Below, piece after piece: positions 8,501 through 11,333 of a DNA stretch of 11,333 bases (within the stretch, counting starts at the first letter, position 1; each line of letters begins with the position of its first letter). The translations under genes and the position numbers were made by a program. Source of the DNA: Candidatus Poseidoniaceae archaeon (GTDB lineage: Archaea > Thermoplasmatota > Poseidoniia > Poseidoniales > Poseidoniaceae); NCBI GenBank assembly GCA_013330925.1, contig DUHJ01000019.1, forward strand, positions 1 through 11,333. Direction: 5' to 3'. The notes under the pieces are model-generated. The model saw only the letters and a list, made by a program, of their open reading frames with translations. It did not search any database and was not told the DNA's origin.

Positions 8501-11333
8501 AAGCCCAAGTTGGGTGGATCTTGGAGCCGGACTGACCGCTGAGTCTGTGGCGTTCGGCCAACACTACGGTTGCGCCGTCCTCAGTGACGGGTCACTCAAG
8601 TGTTGGGGCAAAAACGATGATGGGCAAATTGGAGACGGAACCTCTGAGGACAAGCATTCGCCCGTGGCGGTCAGCCTTGGGGCTGGCCGGACGGCGGACG
8701 CGGTTGCCATGGGGAATGCGCACACCTGCGCCCTTCTTGACAACGGTTCTGTGCAGTGCTGGGGCGATGACACCTGGGGCGATTTGGGCAATGGCGCAGG
8801 GGTGACCGACAGGCTCTCTCCGTCAGAGTATGTTGATTTCGGCGCAGGCCGAACGGCGGTTGCCCTTGACGTCGGGACGGACCATTCCTGTGCCGTTCTC
8901 GACAACGGTTCCCTCATGTGCTGGGGACGTGACCACAAAGGACAGTTGGGCAACGGTGGGACAACCACTGCAGATCAACACTCACCCGCCTTTGTTGACC
9001 TCGGTACGGGCCGAACGGCGGTGGCCGTTTCGACAGGCCATATCCACACCTGTGCGATCCTTGACGACGGTTCCCTGAAGTGCTGGGGCAGCGACGATGA
9101 TGGACGGTTGGGCAATGGAGCCGTGACCGGCGATCAACCCTCACCTGTCTTGGTTGACCTTGGCGCGGGACGGACCGCTGTGGCGGTTGTTGCAGCCATG
9201 TACAACACGTGTGCCATCCTCGACGACGGTTCCCTGAAGTGCTGGGGCTCGGATTCACAGGGGCAGTTGGGCAATGGAGCATCCACCACTGCCGATCAAC
9301 CCTCACCTGTTTCGGTCGGCCTTGGGACGGGTCGGACTGCGGTCGCCATCAACATCTACGCCCTCCACGCCTGCGCCATTCTTGATGATGCGTCGATGAA
9401 GTGTTGGGGACTCGATGCAACCGGGACGCTGGGCAACGGCGCAGGAACCACCACCCAACACGTGCCAGATCTCGTCACAGGAAGCCACACGTGGGACGTG
9501 ACCACAACGGCGAGCAGCGCTTCGCCCGGAACGGCCGGTGACGCCACCGTCAGCGCCTGCCTCGACGGGTGGTCTTCGTGCACCACGGCCACCGACTGGA
9601 CGGTGGACGCCAGCCTGTCTGGCATCAACTCGACCACGATGGCCATGGTGACCGACTTGGATCAGGTCCACCACCTTGTGCACAACACCAGCACGGGCAC
9701 CGTGCTGCGGTCGGTCGGTCCGGCCGGAACTTTGAGTCAAGCCACGACCATTTGGCCGCACGGCATTGAGGAGGTCAGCCTCGCTTTGACCTCCCAGGGG
9801 ACCCTCTTCGCTGCGGTCCGAAACGCCAGCGACGGCCATCTTTGGTTGGTCCGTGAAGAGGCCGTCGGCGGGGTGGGTCTCGGCGTTGACCTCGACGGCG
9901 ACGGCTGGCTTGGCCTTGACGAAATGGCCTGCGGAACCGATCCGAACGATGCAACATCCACGCCCACTGACGCCGACGGGGACGGCATCTGCGATGCCGA
10001 TGACGACGTCGACGACGACGTTCATCCACGCGGCACACGGACGGTTGCCCTCGGCGACGGGTTCGGCTGTGCCATCACCGGCGACGTTCATCTTTCTTTG
10101 ACGCAACCCGCTGTGGTGTGCTGGGGCGAAAACGGCGACGACCAACTTGGAAGCAGCGTCGCCTCCGCTCTCTCTTCTTCATCGCAGACCTTTGGCTACG
10201 GCGTCGAATTGCCAAATTGGTCCGTCGCGGTGGACCTGGATGCCGGGGAGCGGCACGCGTGCACGGTCACCACGGACGGAGACGTGTATTGCTGGGGTGC
10301 GAACGACCACGGCCAGTTGGGCCGAAACACGTCCTATGCCAGCGCCCTTCCAGGCTTGGTGGCCCTTCAAGACGACGTTCGCGCCCTCGGCGTGGCGACC
10401 GGCAACAACCACACGTGCATTCACGACCAGCGTGGCGACGTGTGGTGCTGGGGATCGAACCTTGAGGGTGGCCTTGGGAAGCACGTGGCGGCCAATCCTG
10501 GCGGCGTGGTGCACGTTGACACGGAACTCACCCCTTGGTTGGTTTCATCGTGGCGTGGCAGTGTCTCTGCCAACAACCGTTTCAGCGTGTTTGAGCACGG
10601 CATCGACACGGTTTCCTTGAGCAGAATCGGTTGCTGCAATCACGTCAGCGTCTACAACTCAGAGGTTGATTTCACCCTCCCCATGGATGCCACCTTGGTT
10701 CTCAACCTGACGGCGCTCAACGGGCAACTTGGGCTGGAGCTTACGCTCGGTGGTGAGACCCTCGCCGCGGTGAGCAGAACTAGCAACGAACAAATCAACA
10801 TCTCCATTGATCTCGAGCGAGGCACACACACCCTCCAAGCCGAATGGTCCACGAGAACGAACAGTTATCCAACCGTCCAAAACAGATTATCGCTCCGCGC
10901 CGCCGTTCACGGCATCGACGTCGTGGAAGGTGTAGCCTACAGCGTTGCGAACTCCACCATGCCGGTGATGCAATTGACCGACGTCAATCCAACCTCCGAC
11001 CTGAACGCAGGCCCCAACAGGACCTGCGCCACGGACGTCGAAGGAAGCACAACCTGTTGGACGGGATACACACCGTCCACCAACCTTCCAAGGTCGCCGA
11101 CCACCGAATGGCAAGGGTTGATCGGCAACGCCTCAACGGCGTCTGGTTGTGGTTTCACCTACACTTCGAATTCAGTGCCCGATCCCCTCGACGGTACGCC
11201 AGTGCTGCCCATCGGGGCCTCCACCTCCAACGGACACGTCACGATGGCGAATCACACCACGCTTCCAGTGGACTGTTCTGGTCTTCGGGTCGGCAAGGCC
11301 ACCGTGAGCGGGGTGACCTATTCGAATTGGGAG
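5550..11333 (+). CDS. Giant secreted RCC1-repeat multi-propeller protein, 3' end cut off
   Basis: From ATG 5550 the frame stays open to the last base (1928 codons), so the C-terminus is missing. TTG 5529 is the only earlier in-frame alternative. Residues 1-27 form an export signal (SRRAMLL, then VALMVLMG). Then come a beta-rich domain (about 60-240), seven RCC1 repeats (245-676), a sialidase-like segment with Asp box STDGGENW (835-842), seven further RCC1 repeats (947-1309), a second beta-rich segment (1311-1443), an acidic thrombospondin-3-like stretch (1447-1491, DLDGDG and DADGDGICDADDD), three RCC1 repeats (1498-1647), a beta-sandwich-like domain (about 1654-1804) and a degenerate repeat near 1818-1842. 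Each repeat carries a Cys pair, and N-glycosylation sequons are frequent. It is probably exported and held at the surface. Binding or adhesion is the likely role; no enzymatic residues are evident. Transcription diverges from the HTH_10 regulator. Confidence 0.94.
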   Translation, partial: MVSVASDFTSRRAMLLVALMVLMGQAGYFQSEYWKNDEESTPVEPLATATDGPMATFSTDVFPSLDADIRAGDLTDWTFWEDENGAEGFGPWDTSVKYNQYGYSYNSQHMLSTFDVDTASSLTFTNRLQTSQATFATSTANLSLDLPFAVHLTFGYVTQNQNWNASELHIDVLQSGSVVTSTSIDHSGVSYTNIREGTFSLLVPAGVSTVSLSLDVSKASGSSNAGGFWLLHEFAVTAPNASTVMSLGSDHACVLASDGDAKCWGANNVGQLGQGHIENMGDEVAEMGQDLPYVLFRENTSAYAVSAGGEHTCYLVTTPTAEGMPLCLGRVNLLGYGWSDDGAIGDAYQEDASQMPDWPLPTGRHVDQIEAGWNHTCALFDDGSMGCWGDNTHGQLGTGNTSFIGDAADEVGDGLALVDLPADTTVASMALGWDHTCVLYSTGDVACWGNNAHGQLGIGSTTTVGDGAGEMGSNLVNISLPSGVNATSITAGDGFTCAVFSDESIRCWGRNDVGQLGQGNTATYGDNGGETVGGLSAISLGSTYASGTKILDAGRDHVCTVIETSSTAGAIKCWGGNDDGQLGVGDAGSDKHRGDQAGEMGSNLETLGTTPAVTGLDVGGLMRFEVGDRFACLMRLSDSTDTDPQVQCWGASSQGRLGYGNTETLGDSSTDSIPSDDVQLKLNEAYAHASCLGTNLPLHVEVDTADAARHVKVLADDDACPVIVYTDDDASTVLMAVYHNNRWVEETVFETSQEVVDLDAGIGPDGRFHVAWTQTPTSGANTVHHAFKSMGQWSPTDYTSQVLWADEVGMLLYPDGDIELVLIQGTTNVIRSMISTDGGENWGLEISRNYGSTAAWSDLNVALDGDGVAYASYNVDGTLRVISRPAGGDGVGADDWTAHVDVRSDLSDDGDVERQSLVSSVGSLGGMLSVSLTNASALAYANNKVATGNAQSCGILANGSLMCWGGGDNWGAQGNGLASNSNLQSPSWVDLGAGLTAESVAFGQHYGCAVLSDGSLKCWGKNDDGQIGDGTSEDKHSPVAVSLGAGRTADAVAMGNAHTCALLDNGSVQCWGDDTWGDLGNGAGVTDRLSPSEYVDFGAGRTAVALDVGTDHSCAVLDNGSLMCWGRDHKGQLGNGGTTTADQHSPAFVDLGTGRTAVAVSTGHIHTCAILDDGSLKCWGSDDDGRLGNGAVTGDQPSPVLVDLGAGRTAVAVVAAMYNTCAILDDGSLKCWGSDSQGQLGNGASTTADQPSPVSVGLGTGRTAVAINIYALHACAILDDASMKCWGLDATGTLGNGAGTTTQHVPDLVTGSHTWDVTTTASSASPGTAGDATVSACLDGWSSCTTATDWTVDASLSGINSTTMAMVTDLDQVHHLVHNTSTGTVLRSVGPAGTLSQATTIWPHGIEEVSLALTSQGTLFAAVRNASDGHLWLVREEAVGGVGLGVDLDGDGWLGLDEMACGTDPNDATSTPTDADGDGICDADDDVDDDVHPRGTRTVALGDGFGCAITGDVHLSLTQPAVVCWGENGDDQLGSSVASALSSSSQTFGYGVELPNWSVAVDLDAGERHACTVTTDGDVYCWGANDHGQLGRNTSYASALPGLVALQDDVRALGVATGNNHTCIHDQRGDVWCWGSNLEGGLGKHVAANPGGVVHVDTELTPWLVSSWRGSVSANNRFSVFEHGIDTVSLSRIGCCNHVSVYNSEVDFTLPMDATLVLNLTALNGQLGLELTLGGETLAAVSRTSNEQINISIDLERGTHTLQAEWSTRTNSYPTVQNRLSLRAAVHGIDVVEGVAYSVANSTMPVMQLTDVNPTSDLNAGPNRTCATDVEGSTTCWTGYTPSTNLPRSPTTEWQGLIGNASTASGCGFTYTSNSVPDPLDGTPVLPIGASTSNGHVTMANHTTLPVDCSGLRVGKATVSGVTYSNWE
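6282..7577 (+). repeat. RCC1 block A, seven repeats (first propeller)
   Basis: Seven repeats with the core pattern G-x-x-H/F-x-C ... C-W-G-x-N-x-x-G-Q-L-G. The second Cys codons are at 6336, 6528, 6708, 6888, 7068, 7266 and 7491, a period of 60-75 residues. Repeat 2 is degenerate (CLG instead of CWG). The links between blades share a G-D-x-x-x-E-x-G pattern, seen for example as VGDGAGEMGSNL, resembling RCC1 repeats of secreted bacterial proteins. Seven repeats is the number needed to close an RCC1 propeller. Confidence 0.9.
7641..8385 (+). other. Sialidase-like (BNR) segment inside the giant protein
   Basis: About 248 residues between RCC1 blocks A and B. It contains a canonical Asp box (STDGGENW, encoded at 8052-8075) and repeated beta-strand pairs such as GIGPDGRFHVAWTQ and ALDGDGVAYASY, which are typical of non-catalytic sialidase or neuraminidase-like propellers. 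No arginine triad or other catalytic set could be identified. It could be an extra propeller or an insertion packed against its neighbours. Confidence 0.6.
8388..9476 (+). repeat. RCC1 block B, seven near-uniform repeats (second propeller)
   Basis: Seven repeats whose CWG cysteine codons lie at 8436, 8601, 8757, 8919, 9081, 9240 and 9402, a tight period of 52-55 residues. The consensus includes HTCAILDDGSLKCWG and LGAGRTAVAV, the latter absent from block A. Repeats 5 and 6 share long DNA identity around the CWG codons. The period equals the classic RCC1 blade length (about 51-68 residues), and the count again makes one closed seven-bladed propeller. Confidence 0.93.
9888..10024 (+). other. 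Acidic thrombospondin-3/EF-hand-like calcium-binding stretch
   Basis: Residues 1447-1491 of the giant protein contain DLDGDGWLGLDE followed by CGTDPNDATSTPTDADGDG and a run of aspartates. The D-x-D-G-D-G spacing is that of thrombospondin type 3 and EF-hand-like loops, which bind calcium. Two cysteines occur (in MACGTD and GICDAD). It probably acts as a rigid, calcium-stabilised spacer between the second and third RCC1 blocks (inference). Confidence 0.7.
10041..10490 (+). repeat. RCC1 block C, three repeats (start of a third propeller)
   Basis: Three repeats with CWG cysteine codons at 10119, 10290 and 10446. The first has a longer Cys-Cys loop (17 residues apart against 10), while the others keep the standard spacing. 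Sequence such as DVYCWGANDHGQLG is clear-cut. The links differ from both block A and block B. Confidence 0.88.
11001..11075 (+). repeat. Degenerate RCC1 repeat near the window end
   Basis: LNAGPNRTC ... TTCWTGYTP keeps the N/H-x-T-C start, the exact 10-residue Cys-Cys spacing (codons 11025 and 11055) and the C-W pair, but has Thr inserted before Gly and lacks the GQLG end. It follows a beta-sandwich-like domain (about 10510-10960), so the third propeller may resume here and continue beyond the window. Confidence 0.6.

Noticed and set aside
8388..9476. Block B considered as a CRISPR-like or non-coding tandem array
   Set aside because: The period is a multiple of three and the frame is open throughout. 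Variation follows protein constraints of RCC1 blades, with no identical direct repeats and unique spacers.
9303..10145. Antisense open frame of 280 codons opposite the end of block B and the calcium-binding stretch
   Set aside because: It has no recognisable motif and mirrors repetitive coding DNA.

Overview
The window most likely comes from an archaeon with moderately high GC. The best lineage marker is a minus-strand regulator (4830-5486) that ends in a bacterio-opsin-activator type HTH (HTH_10 family). That family is known mainly from Archaea. Very large secreted RCC1-repeat proteins with thrombospondin-3-like DxDGDG motifs fit a planktonic marine archaeon such as the Poseidoniales (Marine Group II), but this placement is inference. 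Several other genes look bacterial in type: a class I hexameric NADP-glutamate dehydrogenase, a LysE-type exporter, and a TPM/glycine-rich-domain gene pair.

Layout. Positions 1-2612 hold a same-strand cluster: the 3' end of a TerB-like protein gene (1-360), a small protein with a glycine-rich-domain-protein-like (DUF1399-like) core and a C-terminal membrane anchor (404-982), and a membrane protein with a signal peptide, a TPM domain and a Gly4-Cys tail (1029-2612). Gaps are 43 and 46 nt, so the three may be one operon acting at the membrane. Next come gdhA (2712-4064), preceded by a good ribosome binding site, and a LysE/RhtB-family exporter (4171-4821). This pair suggests amino-nitrogen metabolism plus amino-acid efflux. 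The exporter converges on the HTH_10 regulator with only 8 nt between the stop codons.

The regulator is divergent from a giant open reading frame that starts at 5550 and has no stop before the window ends at 11333 (1928 codons visible). The 63-bp divergent region contains a perfect 16-bp palindrome. The giant protein has an export signal, a beta-rich N-terminal domain, seven RCC1 repeats, a sialidase-like segment with an Asp box, seven more RCC1 repeats of a different subtype, a second beta-rich segment, an acidic calcium-binding-like stretch, and a third RCC1 block. The third block has three good repeats; after a beta-rich domain comes one degenerate repeat, then the cut. Because RCC1 folds are seven-bladed, the 7+7+(at least 4) count suggests two complete beta-propellers and part of a third.

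Working model (inference): the HTH_10 protein controls itself, the surface giant, or both through the palindrome. A related inverted repeat between gdhA and the exporter shares a 9-mer with it and could tie the exporter into the same control. No RNA genes, CRISPR arrays, insertion sequences or attachment sites were recognised. There is no gene-free stretch over 300 bases.
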